Assembly (NCBI RefSeq): GCF_040656415.1
Contig: NZ_JBFAMC010000003.1
Span: forward strand, 186,001-250,000
From: Rhodococcus_F sp040656415
Lineage (GTDB): Bacteria > Actinomycetota > Actinomycetes > Mycobacteriales > Mycobacteriaceae
Direction: 5' to 3'
DNA length: 64,000 nt
The translations under genes and the position numbers were made by a program. Positions within the stretch are counted from its first letter, which is position 1, and each line of letters starts with the position of its first letter. Of the stretch, positions 8,390 to 16,841 are shown one piece after another. A model generated the notes under the pieces. The model made no database searches, had not been told where the DNA came from, and saw nothing but the letters and a program-made list of their open reading frames with translations.

Positions 8390-10231
8390 TCAGAACAGCT
8401 TGAGGGTCGGCTTGTAGATATCCATCCACGCCGCGACGTCGAGTGTGCGCTCGAGCCCGCGCCGCGACATCGGAGTGACCTGCGGGGTATCTACAGCCAC
8501 GGCTCGGGACAGCCAATCCGGGCTGATCAGTCCGAACACCGGGTGTGAGCGGTCGGCAAGCAGATCCTTGCATTGCTGCTGCAGTACGACCGCATACTTG
8601 GGGTCCTGGGTGGAGGGGTACGGCGACTTCACGCGATCGATCACCGACTGCGGCAGCACATCGTGGGCCGCTGCCCGCAGCAGTGACTTTTCCTTGCCGT
8701 CGAAAGTCTTCAGCGACCACGGAGTGTTGTATACGTACTCGACGAGTCGATGGTCGCAGTACGGCACCCGAACCTCGAGGCCGACGGCCATACTCGCGCG
8801 GTCCTTGCGATCGAGCAGGATTCGTACGAAGCGCGTCAGATGCAGATTGCAGACCTTGCGCATACGCCATTCGAAGTCGGACTCGCCGTCGAGCCTGTCG
8901 ATGCAGGCCACGGCGGAATCGTACGAATCCTGCACGTACTCATCCATGTTCAGCTCCGCCATGAGCTCCGGGGTGAGGATGTCACGATCGTCGCCGAAGT
9001 GATCGTCGTATCGCACGAGCCATGGAAAGGTGTTCGCCTCCCGCACCTTCGGATCGAAGAACCACTTGTATCCGCCGAAGACCTCATCGGCCGACTCACC
9101 GGACAGCGCCACCGTGGAATGCTTGCGGATCTCCTTGAACAGCAGGTACAGCGAGGTGTCGATGTCCCCTACCCCCTCTGGGATGTCGCGTGCGATCAGC
9201 ATCTGTCGTCGCGCAGCAGGGTCCGCCACAAGCTCGGAGTCGAGCACGATGTCCCGGTGGTCGGTCCGGGAGCGTTTGGCAACGTCGTGCACGAATGGAG
9301 TGTCGGGGGCATCCCGCAATGCGTCAGGGATGAAATGTTCGGTCTGACCGACGAAATCAACGGAGAACGACCGTACTGTCTCTCCCACCTCGGCGAGTTG
9401 CTCGGCCGCTATCGCGGTCATCGACGAGGAATCCAGGCCGCCGGACAACAAAGTACAGCGGGGCACATCGGCGACCAGTTGCCTGCGCACGATGTCGTCG
9501 AGGAGTTCGCGGACGTGCGCCACCGAGGTCTCCCGGTCGTCGGTGTGCGGAAGCGTCTGCAGGGACCAGTACACGTGTTTGCGCAGCCCGGCCCGAGAGA
9601 CCGTGACCACGGTGCCCGGAACCACCTCGTTCATGCCGTCCCACACCGCATGGCCCGGTGATTTGACGAAAGCGAACATCTCCCGGACACCGTCCGTCGT
9701 GACCGTCGGCGGGGCGATCGGGTTCGCAAGGATCGCCTTCGGTTCCGAACCGAACAACACGCCGTCGGGCGTCTCGTAGTAGTAGAACGGCTTGATACCC
9801 ATCCGGTCGCGAATCATGACCAGCGTGTCCACGCGAGAATCCCAGATGGCAAACGCGTACATGCCGTTGAGGCGATCCGCGACCGCCTCCCCCCATTCGA
9901 GGTAGCCGTGGACGACGACCTCGGTGTCGGAGTCCGTGAGGAACCGGTGCCCGCGCCCGTACAGTTCCTCTCGCAGCTCACCGAAGTTGTAGGTCTCACC
10001 GGAGTAGACCATCGCCACCGCACCATCCGGGGTCTCCACACTCATCGGCTGGTGACCGCCCGGCAGGTCGATGACGGCAAGCCTACGATGGCCGAGCGCC
10101 GCATGCTCTACGACCCATGTACCGCGGTCGTCCGGCCCTCGGCAGCTCATCGTCTCGGTCATGTCGTCCAGGGTGGCCTGCTCGATGCGAAGGTCGCGTT
10201 CGAACGACACCCATCCGGCGATTCCACACAT
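8390..10231 (-). CDS. asnB: Glutamine-hydrolysing asparagine synthetase
   Basis: A 613-residue class II amidotransferase. The start is placed at the ATG giving MCGIAGW, because Cys2 must become the N-terminal nucleophile; GGAGGAG precedes it. Residues 1-210 form the Ntn glutaminase domain. The synthetase domain carries the ATP-pyrophosphatase loop LLSGGLDSSS near residue 255 and ALSGESADEVFGGY. The reaction makes asparagine from aspartate, glutamine and ATP. In corynebacteria and mycobacteria similar proteins also amidate cell-wall peptidoglycan residues (LtsA/AsnB), which cannot be excluded here. The region upstream holds strong hairpins. Confidence 0.92.
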   Translation of the reverse strand: MCGIAGWVSFERDLRIEQATLDDMTETMSCRGPDDRGTWVVEHAALGHRRLAVIDLPGGHQPMSVETPDGAVAMVYSGETYNFGELREELYGRGHRFLTDSDTEVVVHGYLEWGEAVADRLNGMYAFAIWDSRVDTLVMIRDRMGIKPFYYYETPDGVLFGSEPKAILANPIAPPTVTTDGVREMFAFVKSPGHAVWDGMNEVVPGTVVTVSRAGLRKHVYWSLQTLPHTDDRETSVAHVRELLDDIVRRQLVADVPRCTLLSGGLDSSSMTAIAAEQLAEVGETVRSFSVDFVGQTEHFIPDALRDAPDTPFVHDVAKRSRTDHRDIVLDSELVADPAARRQMLIARDIPEGVGDIDTSLYLLFKEIRKHSTVALSGESADEVFGGYKWFFDPKVREANTFPWLVRYDDHFGDDRDILTPELMAELNMDEYVQDSYDSAVACIDRLDGESDFEWRMRKVCNLHLTRFVRILLDRKDRASMAVGLEVRVPYCDHRLVEYVYNTPWSLKTFDGKEKSLLRAAAHDVLPQSVIDRVKSPYPSTQDPKYAVVLQQQCKDLLADRSHPVFGLISPDWLSRAVAVDTPQVTPMSRRGLERTLDVAAWMDIYKPTLKLF

Positions 10232-10715
10232 AAACTCCTCCAACTGCCGCCGGCGCCCCTCAGCGCATGGTCATTTCCGAGGCGGCAAGGTCCACCCCAT
10301 CCCTGCCGACTGTTCGCCAGTCTTTACTTTTGCTAACCGTCGAGCTTCAGACTAGTACCGTCCGGGAGATTGGTGCATCTCAGCTCGGGTCGAAACCTCG
10401 GCCGCGATGATGAAGCGGCCGAGCATCGTCGCTAGCTCGGAGCCGACCCCGGATGCGCGAAGCGTCGTCGCGTCTCCATTTCCGCGGCTGGAAACGCGAC
10501 AGGTCAGTATCTTTGTGCAGGTACTGACGCGGGAGTCCGGTTCATATTGTCCGCATGACTGTGCGCCGACCTGTTCAGACCAGGGTCGTCTTTGAGTCTT
10601 CCCATCTCACGCTGAGATCGGCAGGTGGACACCATCCCACATGCCTATGGCTCGTTCCGGTTTCGATCGGAACGAGCCACAGCGCTTGCTTATCTGTGTG
10701 AGGCAGCGTTCCAGA
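10232..10715 (-). promoter_or_regulatory. Structured gene-free region upstream of asnB
   Basis: There is no gene in 484 bases, but two strong hairpins could be part of the asnB 5' leader. 10397-10423 has arms of nine perfect pairs (CTCGGCCGC) and a nine-base loop. 10467-10500 has eleven pairs with one mismatch and a ten-base loop. A third hairpin at 10648-10679 is listed separately. No riboswitch family is recognised, and no clear -10 box could be fixed. Confidence 0.5.
10648..10679 (-). terminator. Hairpin after the RNHCP gene pair
   Basis: Twelve perfect base pairs (TGGCTCGTTCCG and its complement) with an eight-base loop, 37 bases past the stop of the gene ending at 10716. There is no T-run, as often in actinobacteria. 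Confidence 0.55.
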
Positions 10716-11147
10716 TCACAACGCGATCAGCATGCGGTGGGCGATGTTGTTGTCTCGCAGCGGTCTTAACGCCAGTCGCGCTAGAACCAATGCGTTGTCG
10801 TCGCCGGCGATGCGGTTGGCGCTGAGCTCACCGCATGACAAGCACTGGTGGATGATCGTCCACTCACCAGAGTCCCGGACGGATATGCTCACCGCCTCCA
10901 TTCGGCCGCGGCAAGAAGCTGCCCGGTCGCCAGGGACACGACGGTCGACATGCAGGCTGGTCAGGCAATTCGGACAGTGGTTGCGGTGCCTGGTCCCAGG
11001 CGCATCCAGGGACACGTCCAGTCGACAGCCGACGCACCGGAAGTCGTTTGTTCGGTGCCCACCCTGACCGTGCAGGACATCCTTGCGCCGTTGGGGCCGT
11101 CGCCCGGCCTGCATACGGACGCGTTGATTCTTATTGCGTTTGGACAT
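10716..11147 (-). CDS. RNHCP-domain protein, basic N-terminal form
   Basis: A 143-residue protein with the signature HRNHCPNCLTSLH that names the RNHCP family (PF12647). Zinc ligands are suggested by CVGC (about residues 38-41), HCPNC, the C of SCRGRM, and CLSC near residue 103. Residues 1-30 are strongly basic (KRNKNQRVRMQAGRRPQRRK) and could bind RNA or DNA. A perfect AAGGAGGTGA ribosome-binding site lies before the ATG. It follows a paralogue by 23 bases and is probably co-transcribed. The function of the family is unknown to me; a nucleic-acid or ribosome-associated role is inference. Confidence 0.8.
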   Translation of the reverse strand: MSKRNKNQRVRMQAGRRPQRRKDVLHGQGGHRTNDFRCVGCRLDVSLDAPGTRHRNHCPNCLTSLHVDRRVPGDRAASCRGRMEAVSISVRDSGEWTIIHQCLSCGELSANRIAGDDNALVLARLALRPLRDNNIAHRMLIAL

Positions 11148-11170
11148 GCGGTCACCTCCTTCCCGGTTGA

Positions 11171-11551
11171 TCAGAGGTCACCGAACGATTCGAGCGGGAA
11201 CGGCGGCTGTGCCAACGGTCGCACCGCCGTGCGCATCAAGATGAGCTGATTGTCGTCGGCGCAGACCTGGTTCGAGGTCAGTTCATCGCAACGCACACAT
11301 CGATGAATAACCATCCACTCACCGGTGCGGTGCATGGCGATGGCGATGGGTGGCATACGGCCGTGGCAGTCGCTGGCGCCTCCCTCGATGTGGTCGAGAA
11401 CGTGCTGGGAGTGCAGGCACGACGGACAGTGGTTTCGTCGCACGCCATCTCGGTCGACGGTGGACACGGTCAGTCCGCACCATGTGCAGGTGAAGGTGCC
11501 GATCTTCAAAACGTTGTTCGGTGTGCTCGAATGAGATTTATTGGTGGACAC
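11171..11551 (-). CDS. RNHCP-domain protein, second paralogue
   Basis: A 126-residue paralogue of the downstream gene with the same order of motifs: CTWCG, RRNHCPSCLHSQH, CHGRMPP and CVRCDELTSNQV. The core from the first CxxC to the RPL segment aligns throughout; only the N-terminal tails differ, this one being polar (MSTNKSHSSTPNN) and not basic. The start is GTG at 11551 with AAGGAG upstream. Tandem duplication followed by divergence of the tails suggests two related roles. No function is assigned. Confidence 0.8.
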   Translation of the reverse strand: MSTNKSHSSTPNNVLKIGTFTCTWCGLTVSTVDRDGVRRNHCPSCLHSQHVLDHIEGGASDCHGRMPPIAIAMHRTGEWMVIHRCVRCDELTSNQVCADDNQLILMRTAVRPLAQPPFPLESFGDL

Positions 11552-11942
11552 CCGAGGTGCTCCTTGCTAAGAGGTCTGCGATGACAGCAAGGGCAGGCCG
11601 AGTGGCCTCGCCGAAATAGCCCACCCCACAAGCCGCATAACTACGGCGATACGAGGGTGTTGCTGGATCAAGGCACCGGTACGGCGCGTCCTGGCACCGT
11701 CTTCAGGGACGACGGTGCTGTATTTCTGGACGGCTGATCAGTCGATGCAGCGAGGCGCACTCGGCGCGAGCTGGGCGGGAGTAGACACAAATCTCATTTC
11801 TCTTTGGGGCGCAACGGACCTGGACGAGGTCTTTCGGCAACCGTGCGAAATTATCAACATCCCGCCCTGTCTTGCAATCGATTAATGGTTCCGATCGGCG
11901 ACTTCCCGGCTCCCGTTGCCGTCCACCACCGAATGTGGCCGT
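11552..11942. other. Gene-free region upstream of the RNHCP pair
   Basis: No gene is seen. A hairpin at 11695-11719 (arms GCACCGTC and GACGGTGC, nine-base loop) is followed by a T-containing stretch on the plus strand. No recognised regulatory site. Confidence 0.4.
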
Positions 11943-12461
11943 TCAGTGAGCTTTCGGTACGCGGGTCCGCGCAAAGATATAAACGAAGGAACCGAGAACC
12001 GCCGCCAGGAAAAACACGACGACCGCCGCCAGAACCCAACCCGGCACGATCGTCCCGGTCGCGGTCAGACCGGAAAGAACAACGATGGTAGCGAACATCA
12101 TGATCATGGCAGCCCCGGCCGCTTCCAGGCCCGACGCAAACACATCATTGAATGCCTCGCGCCGCTCCGCGGCAGTCCAATACGCGTGTGCGGACCGGCT
12201 GGGCAGATTGATCCTTGACGCAGGGACCCTCGATATGAACCAGCGTGCACCACCGAACATCGCGAGGAACAAGGCTGCTACTCCGCACATTCCGCCCAGG
12301 AAGTAGGCCGTGCTGTCCCACCGGTGGACGCCGCCGCTGGTGTCGTATTGCCCAGGGACCCTTTCGAGACCGAGAGACAGCATCCACACCACCGCCCCGC
12401 CAAACGACAACACAGAGACTCCGAGCGCGATACGAGTTGGCCTGCTTCGACGAATCGACAT
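11943..12461 (-). CDS. Four-helix membrane protein, DUF1648-like
   Basis: A 172-residue protein with four hydrophobic segments at about residues 10-30, 52-72, 112-132 and 138-160. The loop INLPSRSAHAYWTAAERREA resembles the asparagine/proline-rich motif of DUF1648 membrane proteins. No catalytic residues can be named. On the minus strand TAGTGT, seven bases and then ATG suggest a leaderless transcript. Neighbours give no functional hint. Confidence 0.6.
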   Translation of the reverse strand: MSIRRSRPTRIALGVSVLSFGGAVVWMLSLGLERVPGQYDTSGGVHRWDSTAYFLGGMCGVAALFLAMFGGARWFISRVPASRINLPSRSAHAYWTAAERREAFNDVFASGLEAAGAAMIMMFATIVVLSGLTATGTIVPGWVLAAVVVFFLAAVLGSFVYIFARTRVPKAH

Positions 12462-12630
12462 GTCTCGGACACTACGGCGCTCACCCAGATCGTGAGAATT
12501 GGTGCCATCGAATCTTCGGCATGGGTGTCTTCGGATCCTTCACTCCAACATCCGCGCAAACGTTTTCGTCTACCCAGGATGACCCCGGCGTGTGGCCGAG
12601 CATCGAGTACTCATCGAACAGCTCTGAAGC

Positions 12631-13893
12631 TCAGGTGCGGGCGTGACTGACGATATCCTCGCCGAATTCCCGCACCATCTCATTGGTGAGGGTGGGACGC
12701 ACCTCGGCGATGACGTCCAGGTAGTTCTGGGTGTCAGCGTGGCAGCGTCCGCCTGAGTCGACACTGCGTTCGAATGTCGCCTGCGCGACCGTGCGTGCTG
12801 CATGAGCCACATCGGCAGGCGTGTAGCCCTCGGTTGCGGCCACGAGGGCCGAGATGTCGACTCGTTCCTTGCCGAGGTAGCGCTCCCACAGCGAGAATCG
12901 AGCCTCGGCATCTGGTGGGCCGATCGGCAATACGTAATCGAAACGTCCGTGCCGCAGGAACGCATCATCGAGTACGCGAACGGAATTGGTCGCGCAGACC
13001 AGAAGTCGCCCGGCGCGTTCCCGGAAACCGACGATCGACTTCAGCAGTTCATTGACAACCCCGACCGACGGCGATCCAGGATGTCGCTGGGCCGCGACCT
13101 CCTCGACCTCGTCGATGAAGACGACGACGTGCTCGAGTTCGTCCATGGACGTGAATGCGTGCCCGAGACCAGCAGCCAGGCCGTTCCCGTTCGACGCCAG
13201 GCGTGACGGAAAAAGCTCGACGAACGGCCAGCCCAGCCGACTGGCGATGGCACGTGCAAAGGTTGTCTTCCCGGTTCCAGGCGGCCCGAAAAGCACCACA
13301 GCCCGGGGCGGGGCCACCCCGTGGTCGGCCGCCAACTCCGGCCGGGACAGAGGCAGCACGATCTTTCGTTCGATGAGCGACTTCTCACGGGCCATACCGG
13401 CCACCTGAATCCACAGCCCGGCCGGCGGTACGGCACCGCCGAGTAGGGACAGAACCTCGGCGGCTCGCGGGGACACCGTTCCGACCTTCTCGTAGTACGT
13501 GACGCCGGAGCGCGCGGTAAAACCGGAATTGGTCAGAGCCGCAGCACCGGTCTCTCCGTCGGGCAGGAGTGCGGTGACCCGGCGCACCCCTTTGGCGTGC
13601 AGTCGGTGTTCGAGTTGCGAGAGCAGTGCGCTGCCGAGCCCTCGCCTTCGCCAGTTGGGGTCCAGCGAGATCCTCATGACCCAAGCGCGATCTTCGTCGA
13701 TACGCCCGACCGCGGTCCCTACGATGCGTCCGTCCGTCACCGCCACGACGGCCGGATGGCGATTGAGCAGGCTGCCGACGACATCAGAGAGTGCGAACAG
13801 CGGTGACTGGTTCGTCGTGGTCGAACTGCTGTCCATGCGGACGACAGCCTCTAGATCCTCGGGTTCGAAATCTCTGATGTTCCAGGCGTCCAT
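12631..13893 (-). CDS. GNAT acetyltransferase fused to AAA+ ATPase
   Basis: 420 residues from the ATG at 13893, which follows GGGAGG; the frame is open further upstream but without signal. Residues 1-135 form a GNAT fold with the acetyl-CoA loop WRRRGLGSAL at 81-90. Residues 165-420 form a classical AAA+ ATPase: Walker A GPPGTGKTT (203-211), Walker B VVFIDEVEE (257-265), sensor-1 asparagine at 303 (CATNS), and arginine finger in RHGRFDY (314-320). The ATPase half resembles single-ring AAA+ remodelling enzymes. One polypeptide would couple substrate remodelling to acetylation of an amine or lysine. The target is unknown. Confidence 0.85.
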   Translation of the reverse strand: MDAWNIRDFEPEDLEAVVRMDSSSTTTNQSPLFALSDVVGSLLNRHPAVVAVTDGRIVGTAVGRIDEDRAWVMRISLDPNWRRRGLGSALLSQLEHRLHAKGVRRVTALLPDGETGAAALTNSGFTARSGVTYYEKVGTVSPRAAEVLSLLGGAVPPAGLWIQVAGMAREKSLIERKIVLPLSRPELAADHGVAPPRAVVLFGPPGTGKTTFARAIASRLGWPFVELFPSRLASNGNGLAAGLGHAFTSMDELEHVVVFIDEVEEVAAQRHPGSPSVGVVNELLKSIVGFRERAGRLLVCATNSVRVLDDAFLRHGRFDYVLPIGPPDAEARFSLWERYLGKERVDISALVAATEGYTPADVAHAARTVAQATFERSVDSGGRCHADTQNYLDVIAEVRPTLTNEMVREFGEDIVSHART

Positions 13894-14139
13894 TCCGGCG
13901 CCTCCCAGAAGTGGTGGCAGAAACTTCCAGGTTACGCGCAGACATCGCATGGCATGACGGCTCGATATGGGCGGACGTGGAGGGTCGACGCAGGAATGCC
14001 ACCCACGCGGGCGGCCGGAAGTCGTAATGCAGGCAGCGGTACCGGGATCTCGGATACAACGAGCGCCCAGTAGAACAAGCGCCCAGTCGTGGCGGTGGCA
14101 GTCACGAACCGTTGGCATGCCACCAGTGTCAGACGGCTA

Positions 14140-14679
14140 TCAGTTGGGTCCATCCCAGGCCGATATTCGTGGGATCCAGCGCGGAACGTTGCGGCGGTAG
14201 TCGAGGTATTCGCTGCCGAAGCGCTTGGCCAAATGGGGCTCTTCCCAAAACCGGATACCGATCGCGATGAAGGCGAAGAAGACCACGAACCACACCAGTA
14301 ACCAACCAGACGCAGTGACGGCCGCCTCCCCGAGCAGGATGCAGAGCACCCCACTCATCATCGGGTTCCGCACGTGCCGATACGGTCCGCGCACGACCAG
14401 CTTGACCGGCTCGCCTAGCAACTCTCCCGCACCGAGCGTGCCTTCGCCCACTCGATCGAACAGCACCACCGTCCAGATCAATAGGCCCAACCCGCCGGCG
14501 ATCAGTAGGACACCGACTGTCAGCAGTGCAGCTCTCAGAGGGGAGTTGAGGGTGGGGATCCCGACGTCAGCAAACAGCGCGATGAGCCCCGGAATGACGA
14601 GTGCCATCGTGACCGGCGCCAGCAGGATGGTGGCCAGGTGCCGCCACCAAAGCCGTCGGACGCGCGAATCCGTATTCAT
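14140..14679 (-). CDS. ICMT/PEMT-type membrane methyltransferase
   Basis: 179 residues with four to five membrane helices and the C-terminal signature of isoprenylcysteine carboxyl methyltransferase-like enzymes: GPYRHVRNPMMSG (97-109) followed by EEPHLAKRFGSEYLDYRRNVPRWIPR. These bind S-adenosylmethionine at the membrane face and methylate lipids or prenylated acceptors. GGAGG precedes the ATG. It is divergent from the TetR gene at 14791, with two matched palindromes between, so it is the likely target of that regulator. Confidence 0.8.
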   Translation of the reverse strand: MNTDSRVRRLWWRHLATILLAPVTMALVIPGLIALFADVGIPTLNSPLRAALLTVGVLLIAGGLGLLIWTVVLFDRVGEGTLGAGELLGEPVKLVVRGPYRHVRNPMMSGVLCILLGEAAVTASGWLLVWFVVFFAFIAIGIRFWEEPHLAKRFGSEYLDYRRNVPRWIPRISAWDGPN

Positions 14680-14713
14680 GCCGGGCCTCCTTCCGAAGGC
14701 GCTGCCAAAAATA

Positions 14714-14731
14714 CTTCAACTACTGTTGAAG
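14714..14731. promoter_or_regulatory. Palindrome, candidate TetR operator site 1
   Basis: CTTCAAC-TACT-GTTGAAG, seven-base arms and four-base spacer, 35 bases upstream of the methyltransferase ATG. It shares CAAC-N4-GTTGAAG with the site at 14763. Confidence 0.6.
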
Positions 14732-14762
14732 AATAACTCTCCACTCGAATCAACGCAATGGT

Positions 14763-14777
14763 CAACGAGTGTTGAAG
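14763..14777. promoter_or_regulatory. Palindrome, candidate TetR operator site 2
   Basis: CAAC-GAGT-GTTGAAG, the same half-sites and spacing as site 1, directly before the TetR -10 box TATGCT at 14778-14783. That box is seven bases from the ATG, so a leaderless mRNA is likely. Confidence 0.6.
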
Positions 14778-14790
14778 TATGCTGTCGTGA

Positions 14791-15402
14791 ATGTCAGAAC
14801 CCGCACGACGGGGTCGGTGGCGCACCGGCCAGCAGAATAGGCAGCGCATCATCGACGCAGCGCGCGAACGTTTCATGCGCGACGGGTACGAACGAGCCGC
14901 CGTGCGTGCGATTGCCGCCGACGCCGGTGTGGATGTCGCAATCGTCTATTACTTCTTCGGCAGCAAGGAAGGTCTGTTCACCGAGTCGGTGCTAGCGGGT
15001 CCCGAGCACCCACTGCACCAGCTGGCCACGCTCCTGGACGAGGGGACTGACCAGATCGGTCCGAGGCTGGTACGCCGCTTCCTGGAGCACTGGGACCAAG
15101 GCGACGTTTTTGAGCCACTACTGGCGTTGTGGCGTTCGGCCGATATCCAGCCACTGGCACGAAAGGTGTTGCACGACAGTCTTGCCGGCCCGCTAGCAGA
15201 ACGGGTCGCGGCCGAATTCGGGGCGGCCGATGCCGAGCTGCGCGTCGAGTTGGTGGCCAGCCAGTTGGCAGGGCTGGCGTTCGCGCGTTACCAACTCAGG
15301 ATTGAGCCGATAGCCTCCACCTCTATCGACGACCTCGTCGCCTGGCTCGGACCGATCGTGCAGCGCTACCTGTCCGATCCCAGCCCACACACGGTCGGAT
15401 AG
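14791..15402 (+). CDS. TetR-family transcriptional regulator
   Basis: 203 residues. Helix-turn-helix at about 18-60 with AAVRAIAADAGVDVAIVYYFFGSKE; the C-terminal domain is of the type found in many rhodococcal regulators (LVASQLAGLAFARYQL). It lies between the divergent membrane methyltransferase and the metallo-hydrolase/COG0523 pair, so it may control either or both. The leaderless promoter is overlapped by a palindrome, suggesting autorepression. Ligand unknown. Confidence 0.85.
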   Translation: MSEPARRGRWRTGQQNRQRIIDAARERFMRDGYERAAVRAIAADAGVDVAIVYYFFGSKEGLFTESVLAGPEHPLHQLATLLDEGTDQIGPRLVRRFLEHWDQGDVFEPLLALWRSADIQPLARKVLHDSLAGPLAERVAAEFGAADAELRVELVASQLAGLAFARYQLRIEPIASTSIDDLVAWLGPIVQRYLSDPSPHTVG

Positions 15403-15533
15403 TCCGAAGTTCGGACTTGAATGGATGTCGGCAGTTCATTGCGCCGACGAACCCCGTCAAAAGCTCCCCAGGCCACCTCGCCGTTGACGATAATTACCTT
15501 ATCCACGGCTTGCGACGCTCACCTGGAGGAGCG

Positions 15534-16841
15534 ATGACCCAGCCAGATAATCCGTATGGTCCACGACCCGGCGGCGGGATCAGCCTTCCCGACTATTACC
15601 GGCCGATGACTTCGATCAACAACCGGAACTTCTACTCACCGGGGACCGAGATACTGCCCGAGGGCGAGATGCGCATCAGCATCCTGGGCAGCACCCCGTG
15701 GCCGCCAACCCGCTCTCAGGCAGGAACCTGCATCCTCGTCGAGTGCGGCAACGGCCAGCCCCAACCACGCCGGTTCTTCTTCGATATGGGTAACGGAAGC
15801 GTGAAGAACGCATTGGCCATGCAGGTGCCACCGTTGTTCATCAACGACATTTTCATCAGCCACCTACACGGCGACCACTACGCCGATCTGCCGTACATGT
15901 ACCCGTTCACGGCCTGGGCAGGACGGTGGCAGCCGTTGCGCCTCTACGGCCCATCGGGCGCGACGCCAGAGTTGGGGATCAAGCACATGGCCAAGCACAT
16001 GCGCGAGATGCTGCGCTGGCACGAGGAGAACTTCCTGCACGCGACCATCTCGGCCGGCTACGAGATGGATGTCACGGAGTTCGATTGGAAGGAAGAGAAC
16101 GGCGTTTGCTACGACCAAGACGGCATCGTGGTACGACACTGGCCGCGTTCCCACGTCAAGGACGGGGCCTCCGCCTACCGCCTCGACTGGGAAGACGCCG
16201 GGCTCTCGGTGGTGTGGACCGGAGACGGTCGTCCCGACGAGAAAACCGAGAAATATGCCGCCGGCTGCGACGTGTTCATCACCGAGGGACAGATAGACAC
16301 CCCGTCGCTGATGTCGCTGAAGTTCGGCGTCCCCGAGGAGCTCGCCAAGTACACGATCGATTCGTGGCACACGATGTACTACGCGGCGGGCTATCTGATG
16401 AACAAGGTCCAACCACGGATGGGAATGATCGTCCACTACGAGGCAGGCGGAGCGGCGCTGGACGCCGAGTCCGTTGCCGAGGTCCGGGCGAACTACGAGG
16501 GACTGTTCCAATTCGGCGGCCCCGACATCCAGGTCGTCAACGTGACCAAGGACCGGATCTGGTCTCGGGAGGCCGCGATCCCGGACGGTGCCGCGATCGC
16601 ACCGCTCGACCCGCGGTGGCTGCTGCCCTCGCCGTTGCCGTCCGAGCTGGAACTGCCGCGTCCGGAACTGCCGCGTGAGCAGCAACAAGAACCGTTCCTG
16701 CGGGAGATGGAAATCGATCCACACGAGTACTATCCGCCTGACGCCGACCGTGACCCCGTGCAGAGTTGGCCGGACAAAGGCTTCAAGATCGACCCGCGCG
16801 ACATGCTGAGGGCTCGGGGGATCGATCCCGATGAGTCTTGA
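15534..16841 (+). CDS. MBL-fold metallo-hydrolase, GntH-like
   Basis: 435 residues from ATG 15534 with a GGAGGAG ribosome-binding site; an upstream frame extension lacks one. The metallo-beta-lactamase signature is HLHGDH at residues 110-115. An aspartate in WTGDGRPDE and histidines in SWHTMYYA and VHYEAGG are candidates to complete a dinuclear metal site. The sequence resembles the family named after GntH of guanitoxin biosynthesis, but most members sit outside such clusters, so the substrate is unknown. About 85 C-terminal residues are proline- and acid-rich. The stop overlaps the start of a COG0523 GTPase by 11 bases, which suggests that enzyme supplies its metal. Confidence 0.8.
   Translation: MTQPDNPYGPRPGGGISLPDYYRPMTSINNRNFYSPGTEILPEGEMRISILGSTPWPPTRSQAGTCILVECGNGQPQPRRFFFDMGNGSVKNALAMQVPPLFINDIFISHLHGDHYADLPYMYPFTAWAGRWQPLRLYGPSGATPELGIKHMAKHMREMLRWHEENFLHATISAGYEMDVTEFDWKEENGVCYDQDGIVVRHWPRSHVKDGASAYRLDWEDAGLSVVWTGDGRPDEKTEKYAAGCDVFITEGQIDTPSLMSLKFGVPEELAKYTIDSWHTMYYAAGYLMNKVQPRMGMIVHYEAGGAALDAESVAEVRANYEGLFQFGGPDIQVVNVTKDRIWSREAAIPDGAAIAPLDPRWLLPSPLPSELELPRPELPREQQQEPFLREMEIDPHEYYPPDADRDPVQSWPDKGFKIDPRDMLRARGIDPDES

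Noticed and set aside
10397..10500. Intrinsic terminator pair for a gene read toward asnB
   Set aside because: Neither stem has a T-run, and the hairpin at 10648 already serves the RNHCP pair; a leader structure is the simpler reading.
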